A stretch of DNA of 64,000 nt from Desulfuromusa sp. Lineage in GTDB: Bacteria > Desulfobacterota > Desulfuromonadia > Desulfuromonadales > Geopsychrobacteraceae. Position 1 is the first letter of the stretch. Each line of letters starts with the position of its first letter. The stretch covers positions 17,040 through 81,039 of the forward strand of contig JADGDX010000009.1 of NCBI GenBank assembly GCA_016744675.1, read 5' to 3'. The notes under the pieces are model-generated. The model ran no database searches, was not told the origin of the DNA, and saw only the letters and a list, made by a program, of their open reading frames with translations. The translations under genes were made by a program, and so were the position numbers. Positions 43,547 to 53,306 of this stretch are shown here, piece after piece.

Positions 43547-43986
43547 AGGCTATCCGTTTCAACGTCTTCTTCAGCAAACTCCAAATCCGGTTGTTCCGGA
43601 ACATCGCGTAACTGCTCTACACTCACTCCAAAGAGATCGGCATAAAGGGTCAGAGCTGCTGGCTTCAGACGTGCAAATACTTTTGGCTTCAGGTGTCGTT
43701 TGACTCGCCAGCAAGCAACGCCAGAATACTGTGACAACAGCGTTGGATCCATCTGATTCTTAACCATATGGTAGGCAAGCGGGCTTTTCCGTCCTGCTTT
43801 AATCGCAGCCAGTTCCAAAACTAACTGATCGACTATCGCTTCCCACGCCTGGCGTAAGGCAATCGTCTTAACCTCCCAGCCGGCACTTTGTTCAAGGGTA
43901 TAGTGACCGGAAGAATCAACGGCGTAATTAACTTCCTTCTGGCCATCATTCAAGCCAAACTCCTGCGGTACATCTTCTTTTTTCAT
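43543..43986 (-). CDS. Unknown protein beside BtrH-like gene
   Basis: A 147-residue protein with a helical middle and an HTH-like segment (MDPTLLSQYSGVACWRVKRHLKP, then TLYADLFGVSVEQL), and an acidic tail. I do not recognise the family. It overlaps the BtrH-like gene by four bases, so the two probably act together. It could be a scaffold or a regulator of the locus. Confidence 0.6.
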   Translation of the reverse strand: MKKEDVPQEFGLNDGQKEVNYAVDSSGHYTLEQSAGWEVKTIALRQAWEAIVDQLVLELAAIKAGRKSPLAYHMVKNQMDPTLLSQYSGVACWRVKRHLKPKVFARLKPAALTLYADLFGVSVEQLRDVPEQPDLEFAEEDVETDSL

Positions 43987-43989
43987 AAG

Positions 43990-44556
43990 CTAAAACATAT
44001 AACCAATCATCAAAAATGCTGAGTTAACACCGCGATTTTCTTTTAACAGATTTCCATTGGAAATATGATGGAGGCGTAATCCAAGCGTCATTGCCGTATC
44101 ATTTTCCAGCTGATATTGAAATCCACAGCCTAACTGCGGATTAAAGTTTTTCCGGGATCCCTGCCCATCAACTTTAAAGTCAGTATAAATCGCACCGATA
44201 CCAGCCTCAACGTAAGGAACTAAGGAAGCAACTTTCCACGTTTCAAAATACTTCAACGCCAGTGCGTTCAACGAAAATATCGTCCGATGCTGTCCCTCGG
44301 TTGTCAATCCAAGATTCGCCTCAATCTTTAAGCGTAATTTATCGGGAGAGCGATGAGCAAAAAAACGTTTATAGTCTGCAAGCAAATGACCTTGAACAAT
44401 CACCATTCCAATATGATCTTGGTCATAAGCACCGCCATTCAGTAGTGCGATGCCATAGCGAGTTGGCAAAAACTGAGCTTCTTCTGCAAAAGCAGAGACC
44501 GCTAGCACCCCAAAAAAACAACAGACTAGAAACAGACTGATGACCAATTTGCGCAT
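43990..44556 (-). CDS. PagL-like outer-membrane acyl hydrolase
   Basis: A 188-residue protein with a signal peptide (cleavage after about residue 24) and an eight-strand beta-barrel pattern ending in aromatic YMF. The motif LRLHHISNGNLLKENRGVNS carries the His-x-Ser pair and downstream Asn/Glu of the lipid A 3-O-deacylase (PagL/acyloxyacyl hydrolase) family. Within a lipid cluster it suggests deacylation of lipid A or of the cluster lipid at the outer membrane. Confidence 0.75.
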   Translation of the reverse strand: MRKLVISLFLVCCFFGVLAVSAFAEEAQFLPTRYGIALLNGGAYDQDHIGMVIVQGHLLADYKRFFAHRSPDKLRLKIEANLGLTTEGQHRTIFSLNALALKYFETWKVASLVPYVEAGIGAIYTDFKVDGQGSRKNFNPQLGCGFQYQLENDTAMTLGLRLHHISNGNLLKENRGVNSAFLMIGYMF

Positions 44557-44573
44557 TAATTACCCTATAACAA

Positions 44574-45620
44574 TCAGGAAGAACAGCGGATAAGACCATA
44601 CTCTCCGCCACCTCCAAATTTCAAACAGGTCAGTCCTTGCTGATCCAATTTTCGAGGGAGCAATCTCCCCCCAGCGTCAGCCCCCGGCGATGTATAGAGG
44701 GTTTGATCCCGTAACGACACTGCTGCCACAGCCAGATCAAAGCCTGCCGCCGCAGGGAAACTTCCATAAAAAGGAGCATAAGCCGCAAATTCGCGACCTT
44801 TGAGGGCCTCCTGATACCACTGCCCACACGCTTGATGACCATCAGCTCCGACAATCAGTTCATCTGAAATAGGGAGCTTTACCGGGCAAGTAGCGTGATT
44901 CCCCAGAATAACTTCATCGATATAGCCGTATGCGGCAGGTTGCGTTTCGGCCGCCAAAACGAAAAAGGCTGCCCCTTCACCGGCAATGGCACTTTGCTCA
45001 GAGAAATTTGCTGGGCGAAGTGGCCCTTGCTCACCATCACCGAAAAACTCTTTTCGGCAATAACGCAACACCTCACACGATTCATCCACCGCTCCGAACA
45101 GGACCTGATCGACACGTCCTTCCGCCAACCATTGTTGAGCACTTAGCAATGCCGATGAAACTGACATCTCAAACTGCGTCACCGTCAAGCTCGGTGCCGT
45201 TGCCTGCATTTGCATTGAAACGTGAGCAGCTGCAGCATTATGAACCGAGTTGGAAAAGTGCGTTGGCGAACTGCAGGCATAACCAAAATCGAGATACGAA
45301 TCAAGAAACTTAAAAGTCGTCTGTAGTGTCCCATAGCCAGTTGCAATGACAACCCCCATGCGAGAACGATCAACATCTGATAGCCCCGTATCCTTAAGGG
45401 CCATAAAAGCACCAAATAAAGTCATTTTAGAAAAGTGATCAATCCGCCGCAAAGCTCGCTTTGGGACAAAGTCACCCAACCCTTCGATCGCAGCCTGATA
45501 AGCAGGAACGCCATCAACTTCGCCTACAATCGGCTCACCACGATGGAGTGCTGAAGTTAGAGCATCAACACCACAACCAAAGCCCCCAGTCACACCGACT
45601 CCCTGAATGGCCATACGCAT
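44574..45620 (-). CDS. Ketosynthase-like chain-length factor (no active-site Cys)
   Basis: A protein of about 348 residues with a thiolase fold. Where active ketosynthases have the nucleophilic Cys, it reads TQFEMSVSS, with Gln as in KS-beta/CLF subunits. The catalytic histidines are not obvious. It directly follows an intact KAS II gene, matching the KS/CLF pairing of type II PKS and aryl-polyene systems. ATG 45620 is chosen because AAGGAG is well spaced; two in-frame ATGs nearby are alternatives. Confidence 0.78.
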   Translation of the reverse strand: MRMAIQGVGVTGGFGCGVDALTSALHRGEPIVGEVDGVPAYQAAIEGLGDFVPKRALRRIDHFSKMTLFGAFMALKDTGLSDVDRSRMGVVIATGYGTLQTTFKFLDSYLDFGYACSSPTHFSNSVHNAAAAHVSMQMQATAPSLTVTQFEMSVSSALLSAQQWLAEGRVDQVLFGAVDESCEVLRYCRKEFFGDGEQGPLRPANFSEQSAIAGEGAAFFVLAAETQPAAYGYIDEVILGNHATCPVKLPISDELIVGADGHQACGQWYQEALKGREFAAYAPFYGSFPAAAGFDLAVAAVSLRDQTLYTSPGADAGGRLLPRKLDQQGLTCLKFGGGGEYGLIRCSS

Positions 45621-45621
45621 A

Positions 45622-46815
45622 TCAGGCATCTCCTTTTGCGAAGATAACGACTGAATTATTTCCACCAAAGGCTAATGATTCTGACAAAGCAAAATCCCCA
45701 CGAATAGGTGTCGGTCCTCTGACCGGGGTCACAGGGAGTTCGGGGTCAGGGGTGGAAAAGCCTATACTTGCAGGGATTTCACCCCGGTTCAAGCAAGCAA
45801 TCGTAAAGACAGCTTCAATCCCCCCAGCGGCCCCCAGCGTATGTCCGGTATAACCTTTCGTCGAGCTAAACGGAACAGAAGGGAAAACCTCACTGAGCAC
45901 CCGGCTTTCAACACGGTCATTATCTGGTGTGCCAGTTCCATGAGCATTAACAAAAGCAATCTGATCTGGCGCTAAATCTGCCACCGATAGCGCTTCAGCA
46001 ATCGCCCGTTTCAACCCTTCTCCTTCAGGGTGAGGCGCCGTTAAATGATAGGCATCACATGCAGATCCATACCCCTGAAGAAAGCTCTTTTTAGGTTTAT
46101 CTCGGCTTAATGACTCACTTTCAAGAATCACCATTCCGGCACCTTCTCCAAGATTCAACCCCTTGCGATGCAAATCAAAAGGTTTACAGGGCTCAGGGGC
46201 GGTAATCATCAATGAACTAAAACCAGAATAGGTCAAACGCAACAATTCATCCGCACCACCGGCAATCACGATATCACACGCTCCTGCACGCAACCATGCG
46301 GCCCCAATACCAATGGCATCTGTTCCCGAAGAACAGGCATTGACCACTGTTTGAGTCGGCCCATCCAGTTTTAGATGGCGAGCAACAACATCTGCGGGAT
46401 TACTGCGCAAAAAACGCTCCATGATTCCCATATCGGGAGTATCATCTCCCTTATAGGCACGATAGAACTCATCACAATTAAGGGCACAACCAACTGTTGT
46501 TCCAATGCAAACCCCAACCCGTTTACCACGTAGCGATTCAGCATCCCAACCCGCATCAGTAATGGCCTGTAGTGCAGCAACCAATGCCAATTGGCAGGTT
46601 CGGGAATAGCGACTCTCCTGTTCGTCCAGAGGCAACTTAAGCCCTTCTCCCAGTTCCAGAACCAGAGAGGCCACAGGATGATCGGTCGTAAACTTCGTCG
46701 GCGGCTGCGGATTGCGAATACCTGCAAACATATTCTCTAGTGACTCCGTCACGTGCAGGCCTGCACCAGAGAGACAGCCGAGACCAGTAATAGCGATTGA
46801 AGCAAGGGCAGTCAT
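45622..46815 (-). CDS. 3-oxoacyl-ACP synthase II-like ketosynthase (active)
   Basis: A 397-residue KAS II-type enzyme. Catalytic Cys161 lies in VNACSSGTDAIG; the two histidines are in NAHGTGTPDND and YTGHTLGAAGG. It is intact and longer than a CLF. It overlaps the ACP gene upstream by one base and is followed by the CLF-like gene. Together they would extend an ACP-bound chain, likely a polyene or special fatty acid. Confidence 0.92.
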   Translation of the reverse strand: MTALASIAITGLGCLSGAGLHVTESLENMFAGIRNPQPPTKFTTDHPVASLVLELGEGLKLPLDEQESRYSRTCQLALVAALQAITDAGWDAESLRGKRVGVCIGTTVGCALNCDEFYRAYKGDDTPDMGIMERFLRSNPADVVARHLKLDGPTQTVVNACSSGTDAIGIGAAWLRAGACDIVIAGGADELLRLTYSGFSSLMITAPEPCKPFDLHRKGLNLGEGAGMVILESESLSRDKPKKSFLQGYGSACDAYHLTAPHPEGEGLKRAIAEALSVADLAPDQIAFVNAHGTGTPDNDRVESRVLSEVFPSVPFSSTKGYTGHTLGAAGGIEAVFTIACLNRGEIPASIGFSTPDPELPVTPVRGPTPIRGDFALSESLAFGGNNSVVIFAKGDA

Positions 46816-47066
46816 CAGGGCTGATTTGCCTCAATATATGCGGCCAGGGTGTTGATTGATTCGAAGATTGGGCGACTTTCGACCATATCTTTGATTTCCA
46901 CACCGAAATGTTTTTGCACGATAATCACCAATTCCACCGCATCCAGCGAATCGAGTCCTAACCCTTCACCAAAAAGGGCCATATCGTCGGTAATTTCATC
47001 TGGCTCGACATCTTCAAGGTTCAGATCTTCAATCAAAACTTGCTTGAGTTTTTCTTTTACACTCAT
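46815..47066 (-). CDS. Acyl carrier protein (first)
   Basis: An 83-residue ACP with the phosphopantetheine serine at Ser40 in GLGLDSLDAVE. It overlaps the KAS II gene by one base. It is the natural carrier for that KS/CLF pair. Confidence 0.92.
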   Translation of the reverse strand: MSVKEKLKQVLIEDLNLEDVEPDEITDDMALFGEGLGLDSLDAVELVIIVQKHFGVEIKDMVESRPIFESINTLAAYIEANQP

Positions 47067-47110
47067 TTAAAGACTCCTGCGCCAGCAATCACCAGCGTTA
47101 ATTAGGTTGC

Positions 47111-48073
47111 TTATGTGTCGACAGATTTATTCTGCCACATCTCAAAAAAGTTAAAAAACTGAAATGGATGTTCAGCACAAAATTCTTCCAAAATTTCAGC
47201 ATATTCTTGAGCATAAGGAATAAATTTTTCTTTCCCCCGCCCCAGATTCTCGGGAACTTTGATTGTCTGAGAAATTTTTATAGCATAACTGTTCGGTCCA
47301 ACTTTATACGAAAGAAGTGCAACAATCGGGGCTCCCGTTGCAGATGCTAGTTTGTAAGCGCTGAACGGAAAAGTGACTGTTCCTCCCATAAAACTGACAT
47401 CAACTCCGTTTTTATCATTCCCCAACATCCTGTCTCCCATAACTGACAACACTTCGCCACGCTTAAGAACTTGGAGCATTTCCAGCACCCCGCCCAAATG
47501 GCCACGGGGATCAATAATCCGATAGGGGCACTCTTTACCACTATGTTCAAAATGGTGCCTGTCAATATCACCTTCTTCACGTTGTATCAATAAATTGATC
47601 GGCGTATCAACAAAATCGAGAACTGAAGCAGCAACTTGCCAACACCCGATGTGAGCATTGACCAGAATAACTCCGTTACCCTCTGCAATCAGATCCATCA
47701 GCTCCTGCTTTCCATGGAGCTTCACCTCGACACGTTCTGCTCCAAGAATTCCGACCAAGGCACGATCAACCAAAACTTCACCCAAGGACAGATTCATTCG
47801 GTAGCAGTTCCAGAAGCGTTGCCACCAGCCTGCAGCAGGAAAACGTCGTGACAGGTAATGGTCGCACTTGCGCCGGATCGATGGCAACAGAGTGTAATAA
47901 AACACCACACAATAGAGCAACAGATATGCTGCCTGCTGACCACCACAACGGATCAGTAGATAAAAACTCTGATGTCCCCATGAGGACCCAAGGCTGCGAC
48001 TGGTCCAGCGCTGCTTGACGACTGAAGATGTCTCTTGCTTATTTCCCGACACAATCTTCCTCGCCTGACTCAC
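47111..48073 (-). CDS. LpxL/HtrB-like lipid acyltransferase
   Basis: A 320-residue enzyme of the lipid A biosynthesis acyltransferase family. The catalytic motif is NAHIGCWQVAA (HxGxWE-like with Gln in place of Glu); GDRMLG and PFSAYKLASATGAPIV are further conserved parts. An N-terminal membrane segment is present. It overlaps the glycosyltransferase by 35 bp if this start is used. It would attach an acyl chain from ACP to a lipid or glycan. The Gln change is unusual. Confidence 0.8.
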   Translation of the reverse strand: MSQARKIVSGNKQETSSVVKQRWTSRSLGSSWGHQSFYLLIRCGGQQAAYLLLYCVVFYYTLLPSIRRKCDHYLSRRFPAAGWWQRFWNCYRMNLSLGEVLVDRALVGILGAERVEVKLHGKQELMDLIAEGNGVILVNAHIGCWQVAASVLDFVDTPINLLIQREEGDIDRHHFEHSGKECPYRIIDPRGHLGGVLEMLQVLKRGEVLSVMGDRMLGNDKNGVDVSFMGGTVTFPFSAYKLASATGAPIVALLSYKVGPNSYAIKISQTIKVPENLGRGKEKFIPYAQEYAEILEEFCAEHPFQFFNFFEMWQNKSVDT

Positions 48074-49217
48074 GATTGAACATCACCGCAACCTGATAAA
48101 TAAAAGCACCAACAATGAGTCCCAGCAGAGGACCAAGAACCAAAGAACCAAGGAACCATTCGTAAAGACGATCAACGGCCTGATGTCCCAGAGTCTTGAT
48201 CGAAATTTCAGTTAAAAAGTTTCCGTGGCGAAAATAATGTCCAACCTCAATACAGAGTCCGGGAACCAATGGTGGCATGCACAACTGACTCGCACCAATG
48301 GCCGCAACTTTATTCAATCGCAAAAAGCCAGAAAACAACAAAATCGCAATGGTATGGAGTGCCAGCAATGGCAAAGCACCAAGAAAAATTCCTAATGCCC
48401 CGGCAGCTGCCAACTGTGATGGGGTCGTATTTTCTGTCAACAACGCCCGGATTGAACGCAGCGGGTGGAAAACGGTAATCTTTTCTTCGACATCACCGCT
48501 GGCAACAAGCTTTCGGTGGGGCCATGGAGCAACCGATCGCAAGGTGAGCTTAGTATTCAACACTGTCAGGCGGAAATTATCCATAAATCCCCGAAAATGG
48601 GAAATTCGCTCTTCTGCCGACGGGTAAAAAACCTCAATATCGACATCATACAATGGGACCCCGGCCCAAGACGCCCGCACCAGAACCTCAACTTCAAACG
48701 AATAGTGTTTCTCTTGAAGGGGAAGCCCCAGAACAATGTTGACAGGATAAGCGCGATATCCACTTTGTGAATCGCCTAACGATATCCCTGTTTGCACGCG
48801 CAACCAAAAATTTGAAAAGTTACGCCCAAACCGGGATGATCCGGGAATACTCTCTTGCTCAAAATCACGCTTGCCGACAATAATTCCTCGGGGATCTTCA
48901 GCCACTGCCGCGATAAACTTGGGTAAGTCCTCGGGAAAATGCTGCCCATCAGCATCTAAAGTAATAATATGACTAAAACCGAGCTTCTGTGCCTCAACTA
49001 AAGCCGTTTTTAATGCTTCCCCCTTACCGCAATTCTTCGCTTTGCGGATCACCCTAATATCAAGACCATCTAGAACACTTGCTCCAGCATCACTGCTACC
49101 ATCATCAATAACCAGAACATGAGGATGAAGGTGCAAAACCCGCTCAACGACATCACGCACCGTTCCGGAATGATTATAGAGGGGGATAACAACCAAAATG
49201 GAGGGAGAAACATTCAT
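48039..49217 (-). CDS. GT2 glycosyltransferase with DUF2062 domain
   Basis: A 392-residue protein. The GT-A domain (about 1-220) has VVIPLYNHSGTV and the IDDGSSDAG and TLDADGQHFPED acidic motifs of the dolichol-phosphate mannosyltransferase-like class. A DUF2062 domain follows, with several membrane segments and a GASQLCMPPLVPGL motif. The ATG at 49217 overlaps the upstream stop (TGATG). It may glycosylate the lipid head on the cytoplasmic face. Confidence 0.88.
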   Translation of the reverse strand: MNVSPSILVVIPLYNHSGTVRDVVERVLHLHPHVLVIDDGSSDAGASVLDGLDIRVIRKAKNCGKGEALKTALVEAQKLGFSHIITLDADGQHFPEDLPKFIAAVAEDPRGIIVGKRDFEQESIPGSSRFGRNFSNFWLRVQTGISLGDSQSGYRAYPVNIVLGLPLQEKHYSFEVEVLVRASWAGVPLYDVDIEVFYPSAEERISHFRGFMDNFRLTVLNTKLTLRSVAPWPHRKLVASGDVEEKITVFHPLRSIRALLTENTTPSQLAAAGALGIFLGALPLLALHTIAILLFSGFLRLNKVAAIGASQLCMPPLVPGLCIEVGHYFRHGNFLTEISIKTLGHQAVDRLYEWFLGSLVLGPLLGLIVGAFIYQVAVMFNRESGEEDCVGK

Positions 49218-50686
49218 CAAGTTTTCTCATCCCCAAGACGCTTACTGCTTTTTATGAAACTTAAGAATCCAACCAGATCAAAGATAAATCGCTTCCAACT
49301 GTCGGGAGATTTCCATAGCATTGTCAGGTACCCGAGTAACACTTTGGGGCGCTGAAAATGGGACCGATAAAAGTTATTGTAAAGCTCCTCCATGCGTTCT
49401 TTTTCCATCCCATAAGGGACAAATTGAAAACTCATGCAATCCATTTTCGGCCAATCTTCATCAAACTCACCCACAGAGTGAATTTTTTCGTAAATAGGTG
49501 ACCCAGGAAACGGGGTGAATTTTGAGAGATTAAAATCATCAATCGGCAGTGAAAAAACATAATCCATACTCAATTGAATGCTTTTTTCAGTTTCTCCCGG
49601 GAGGCCCATCATCAACAAGCCCTTCGTTCGGATACCACACTTCTTAATCAGTTTGATTTTTTCTGAGAGCATCTTCAAATCAGCATTTTGCCGATGCTGA
49701 GCCAACAAACTTTCATCCCCTGTTTCTATCCCCAGGCTAACCATCCAACACCCTGCTGATTTCATGAGTATCAGCAGTTTTTCATCAATATGTTCCGCAC
49801 GCACCGCGCAATTAAAAGTCATTCCCAAAGGATTGCTAATCATCAGATTGCAGAAATCTTCAACGCGCTGACGTTGGAAGGTAAATTGATCATCGTAAAA
49901 ATTGATATGGCGAATGCCAAAACGTTCGCGCAAATATTTAACATGTCGGTAAAGGTAATCAGCCGAATTAAAGCGGAATGAACGTTGGAAAACTGAACGG
50001 TCACAATAACTACACGCATACGGACACCCTCGGCTGGAAATACAGCTGGTGCTCGGAGCTTTGGGATAGTTAAAAATCGGGAGTTTGTAGTTTTCAGGGA
50101 ACCCTTCGAGCTTTTCATAGGCCGGGAATGGCAGGCTATCGAGTTCGAGTCCTTGACTCCGGTAGCCATTGAACTGTGGCGTCCCATCACTGCCCCGGAC
50201 AACTAACCCAGAGATATTAATCGCCTCTTCAATCCCAGAGGTCATCAGCTCCCGAAGGGTTTCTTCCCCTTCACCAACAATAATGACATCGACATCGGCA
50301 TAATCGTTGAGCAGTTGTTCTCGTAATGCTGACACATGTGAACCACCGAAAACGGACTGAATCCCGGGGCAAATCTCTTTGGCCAATTGGGTCAAACGGA
50401 CAGCATCAAGAAAAGAAGAGGTTGTGCAACTAAAGCCAATCCATGCCGGGCGATACTGTTGAACGTACTCTCTGATTTTTTGGTCCGAGTCAGGATGGGC
50501 ATAACAATCGATAATATCGGCCGTCAGTCCGTCACGTTCAAGATATGCCGCAATACTAGCCAACCCAATGGGAGGCATGATATTCACGATTCGGGAGATA
50601 TCATTGCCCGCATCAGAAACCGAATATCCAAGGGGATGAATCAGCAGAACCCTCTTCTTGTCAATCTGTGTCGTCACGTCTTTCAT
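49217..50686 (-). CDS. B12-binding radical SAM protein A
   Basis: A 489-residue radical SAM protein. The N-terminal cobalamin-type fold (about 10-150) has VFGGSHVSALRE, but its ligand motif reads DCYAHPDS, not DxHxxG. Cys221, Cys225 and Cys228 (GCPYACSYC) bind the cluster. Its end overlaps the GT gene start by three bases. It is the third of three tandem radical SAM genes. The reaction is unknown. Confidence 0.88.
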   Translation of the reverse strand: MKDVTTQIDKKRVLLIHPLGYSVSDAGNDISRIVNIMPPIGLASIAAYLERDGLTADIIDCYAHPDSDQKIREYVQQYRPAWIGFSCTTSSFLDAVRLTQLAKEICPGIQSVFGGSHVSALREQLLNDYADVDVIIVGEGEETLRELMTSGIEEAINISGLVVRGSDGTPQFNGYRSQGLELDSLPFPAYEKLEGFPENYKLPIFNYPKAPSTSCISSRGCPYACSYCDRSVFQRSFRFNSADYLYRHVKYLRERFGIRHINFYDDQFTFQRQRVEDFCNLMISNPLGMTFNCAVRAEHIDEKLLILMKSAGCWMVSLGIETGDESLLAQHRQNADLKMLSEKIKLIKKCGIRTKGLLMMGLPGETEKSIQLSMDYVFSLPIDDFNLSKFTPFPGSPIYEKIHSVGEFDEDWPKMDCMSFQFVPYGMEKERMEELYNNFYRSHFQRPKVLLGYLTMLWKSPDSWKRFIFDLVGFLSFIKSSKRLGDEKT

Positions 50687-52047
50687 CCTCGCCGCCGCCC
50701 CGGTTCAAATGAAACCAGTGTATCCCACAATAAACCCCGATATCCAAAGCGGCGCATCACCGAAAGACGTTTTTGTCCTTCTGATGGAGGAAAAATCCAC
50801 TCCCGGCGTTTTTTGAACGTGTCCAGAATCATTTCATTCATCTTTTCCACCTCAATGTGAGGAGAAAAGTAATACGCTGGCATCAGCAATGAATTATCTG
50901 CTGCAACAATATTCTCAGCAATGGCCCGCTGATGTAATTCTGTCCCTGGAAGGACGCGCAACCCTGAAAAAGCAAATACGACATTGGTCTCAATCTGCTC
51001 AACATTGCGCAACCCTTCAGACACCGTGTCATAACTCTCATCAGGGCCACCGAACATAATATAGTGAGCAGCAGGGATTTTTTCAGCAATACAAGCGTTG
51101 TTGACCTCTAAAACATCATCAAAACTGAACCCTTTTTGCAAACCTTTTAAAGTCGTATCGCAACCGGCGTCCGTTCCTAATTCAAGCGCGTACAAACCAC
51201 TTCGTTTCATCAATCGGAGCTCTTCACGACCAAATCCCTGAGGGCGAAAGAAACCGGTCCAAGTAATTCCCAGATCACGGCGAATCAGCTCTTCGGTAAA
51301 CTGAAGATAAAGGCCTTTTGCATCATTAAAAACTGAATCGGTAAAGAAAAAGCTGCTAATACCAAAATCACGTTGCACTTTTTCGATATCATCAACAACT
51401 GCCGTAAAGTCCTGCGGCCTAAAACGATTTCCTTCTAGGCTGGGATAGGTACAGTAAACACACTTGTGTGGGCAGCCACGCTTGGTTTGAAGATTAATCT
51501 GCCCACTTTCCTTCTGATAATAATTGATAATATCCTGATCATAACGGGGTGACACCATTTGTTTTGCGGTCAATGGGGTCAACTGCCCATTCGTTAATCT
51601 CGAGATGTTGTCCCCTTTAGCCAAAGCATCCACAAGAGAACAAATAATTTCCTCCCCCTCGCCAATAACCCCATATTCGGCACCGATGTAATCGAGAATC
51701 GCTTCAGGCATAATTGTAAATGCTGAACCGCCGACGATCACCGGTGCCGCGCTCTTACTCCGCACCACCGCTAACAATTCCTTTGCCTGTGACAGATACC
51801 AAGCATCCTCCATGGCAAACGAATCGACGTTATCGATATTACGCAATGACAAACAAATACAATCGGGTGAGAAATCGGCAACCGCATCTGTCAATGCTTC
51901 TTCTGACTCCCCAGCCGCAAGAAAATCGTACTGCACCACGGCGTGACCTGCGGCAACAAGAGCCCCAGCAATAATCGCCATCCCCAGAGGATAAACCGGG
52001 TAGGGTTCCATCGATATATTGGTTGAAAGGAGAAAGACCTTGCTCAT
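50683..52047 (-). CDS. B12-binding radical SAM protein B
   Basis: A 454-residue protein. A B12-type Rossmann fold (about 1-145: VFLLSTNISMEPYPVYPLG, VIVGGSAFTIM) precedes the radical SAM core with Cys192, Cys196 and Cys199 (RGCPHKCVYC). It overlaps both neighbours by one to four bases. Low sequence likeness to the adjacent two copies suggests separate substrates. Confidence 0.87.
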   Translation of the reverse strand: MSKVFLLSTNISMEPYPVYPLGMAIIAGALVAAGHAVVQYDFLAAGESEEALTDAVADFSPDCICLSLRNIDNVDSFAMEDAWYLSQAKELLAVVRSKSAAPVIVGGSAFTIMPEAILDYIGAEYGVIGEGEEIICSLVDALAKGDNISRLTNGQLTPLTAKQMVSPRYDQDIINYYQKESGQINLQTKRGCPHKCVYCTYPSLEGNRFRPQDFTAVVDDIEKVQRDFGISSFFFTDSVFNDAKGLYLQFTEELIRRDLGITWTGFFRPQGFGREELRLMKRSGLYALELGTDAGCDTTLKGLQKGFSFDDVLEVNNACIAEKIPAAHYIMFGGPDESYDTVSEGLRNVEQIETNVVFAFSGLRVLPGTELHQRAIAENIVAADNSLLMPAYYFSPHIEVEKMNEMILDTFKKRREWIFPPSEGQKRLSVMRRFGYRGLLWDTLVSFEPGRRRG

Positions 52048-53306
52048 TATGTCATCTTCGGCTTGAATTGCCGCCGCTTGCGTGGTTCATAGCGACGGTA
52101 GGTTCCATCTTCAATTTCACGACGGATCACCTTCTCAAACAATTTACCCATTTTGAGCTGATGGCCGCTATCTGCGTTGAAGGTATCCCAAGCGTAATAG
52201 TACATCTCCTGTAATTTTTCAGGGCTCATCTGCTTGGGCTGAAAAACTACCTTATCGGCAGTATATTTTGACCAGTCGCTTGAGAAAATTCGTCCTTCGC
52301 GTTCAAGTTGACGTCGTACTGGCGATTGTGGAAAGGGTGTCAAAATCGTAAATTCAGCGACATCAAGCTCAATCTCCATCAGAAAATCGACCAGCCGCTT
52401 AATATCGTCTGCACTCTGGTCATCGGTCCCAAGAAGGATTGTCCCTTCTACACCAATGCCGTGATCCTTGAGGCGCTTAACCCGTTCACGAATTGTGTCT
52501 GAGGTATCGAAAACCGCCTGATAGACATACCAAGCTCCCGCTTCGGCAGCCAACTTCAAAACCTCTTCGTCATCAAGGATGGGGTGAGAGACCCACTTCT
52601 TCTTTAATGGAATCATCGCCTTGAACAAATCGATCAACCACTGTTTATCTTGAGCCAAAGAATTATCAACGATAAACAGGCGATTGTTTTTGATCGAGTC
52701 GAGCTCTTCAATGACCTTATCAATTGGCCGAGGACGAAAGCTGGTTCCCCCGAGAAATCCGGTGCAACAGGGATAACAGTTAAACTTGCAACCACGAGAG
52801 GCATGAACCAGATCCAGCATCTGCACCCCACGATAGTTATAGCTGTCGCGATCAAGAATTTCGCGCCGTGCTGTGCCCACCAGATTAATATCTGGGTGCA
52901 TCTGCATATAGTTATAAACCGGTTTCAGCTCACCGCGTTCGAAATCACGAATAACCTCCTCTAAGCGCCCTTCAACTTCGCCAAGAAAAACACTGTCGGC
53001 ATGTTGCTGCACCTCATCAGAGTGCAACATTGTTGATATCCCGCCAAAGATAACTTTTTTACCTCGAAGGCGAAATTCTCGAGCGATTTCAAAAGCTCGC
53101 GGCAACTGAGAGCTCAACATGGTTGAAATAGCAACCAGATCACAGCTCGCATCAAAATCGACGTCCTGTAGATTATCATCGGTAAAATTCACTTCAACAT
53201 CGTCAGGAAGTGCAGCAGCAAAAACGACCGGCCCATGGGGCGGCAAATGAAATTCGGTCTGTCGATCAAGCTTTGGCCAACGAGGATAAATCAATTCCAT
53301 TTTCAT
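52047..53306 (-). CDS. B12-binding radical SAM protein C
   Basis: A 419-residue protein. A B12-like N-domain (about 1-130, KVIFGGISTMLHSDE) precedes Cys173, Cys177 and Cys180 (RGCKFNCYPCC). The AAGGAG before ATG 53306 is well spaced. A 228 bp gap upstream separates it from the ketosynthase block; no clear promoter was seen there. It leads the downstream half of the cluster. Confidence 0.87.
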   Translation of the reverse strand: MKMELIYPRWPKLDRQTEFHLPPHGPVVFAAALPDDVEVNFTDDNLQDVDFDASCDLVAISTMLSSQLPRAFEIAREFRLRGKKVIFGGISTMLHSDEVQQHADSVFLGEVEGRLEEVIRDFERGELKPVYNYMQMHPDINLVGTARREILDRDSYNYRGVQMLDLVHASRGCKFNCYPCCTGFLGGTSFRPRPIDKVIEELDSIKNNRLFIVDNSLAQDKQWLIDLFKAMIPLKKKWVSHPILDDEEVLKLAAEAGAWYVYQAVFDTSDTIRERVKRLKDHGIGVEGTILLGTDDQSADDIKRLVDFLMEIELDVAEFTILTPFPQSPVRRQLEREGRIFSSDWSKYTADKVVFQPKQMSPEKLQEMYYYAWDTFNADSGHQLKMGKLFEKVIRREIEDGTYRRYEPRKRRQFKPKMT

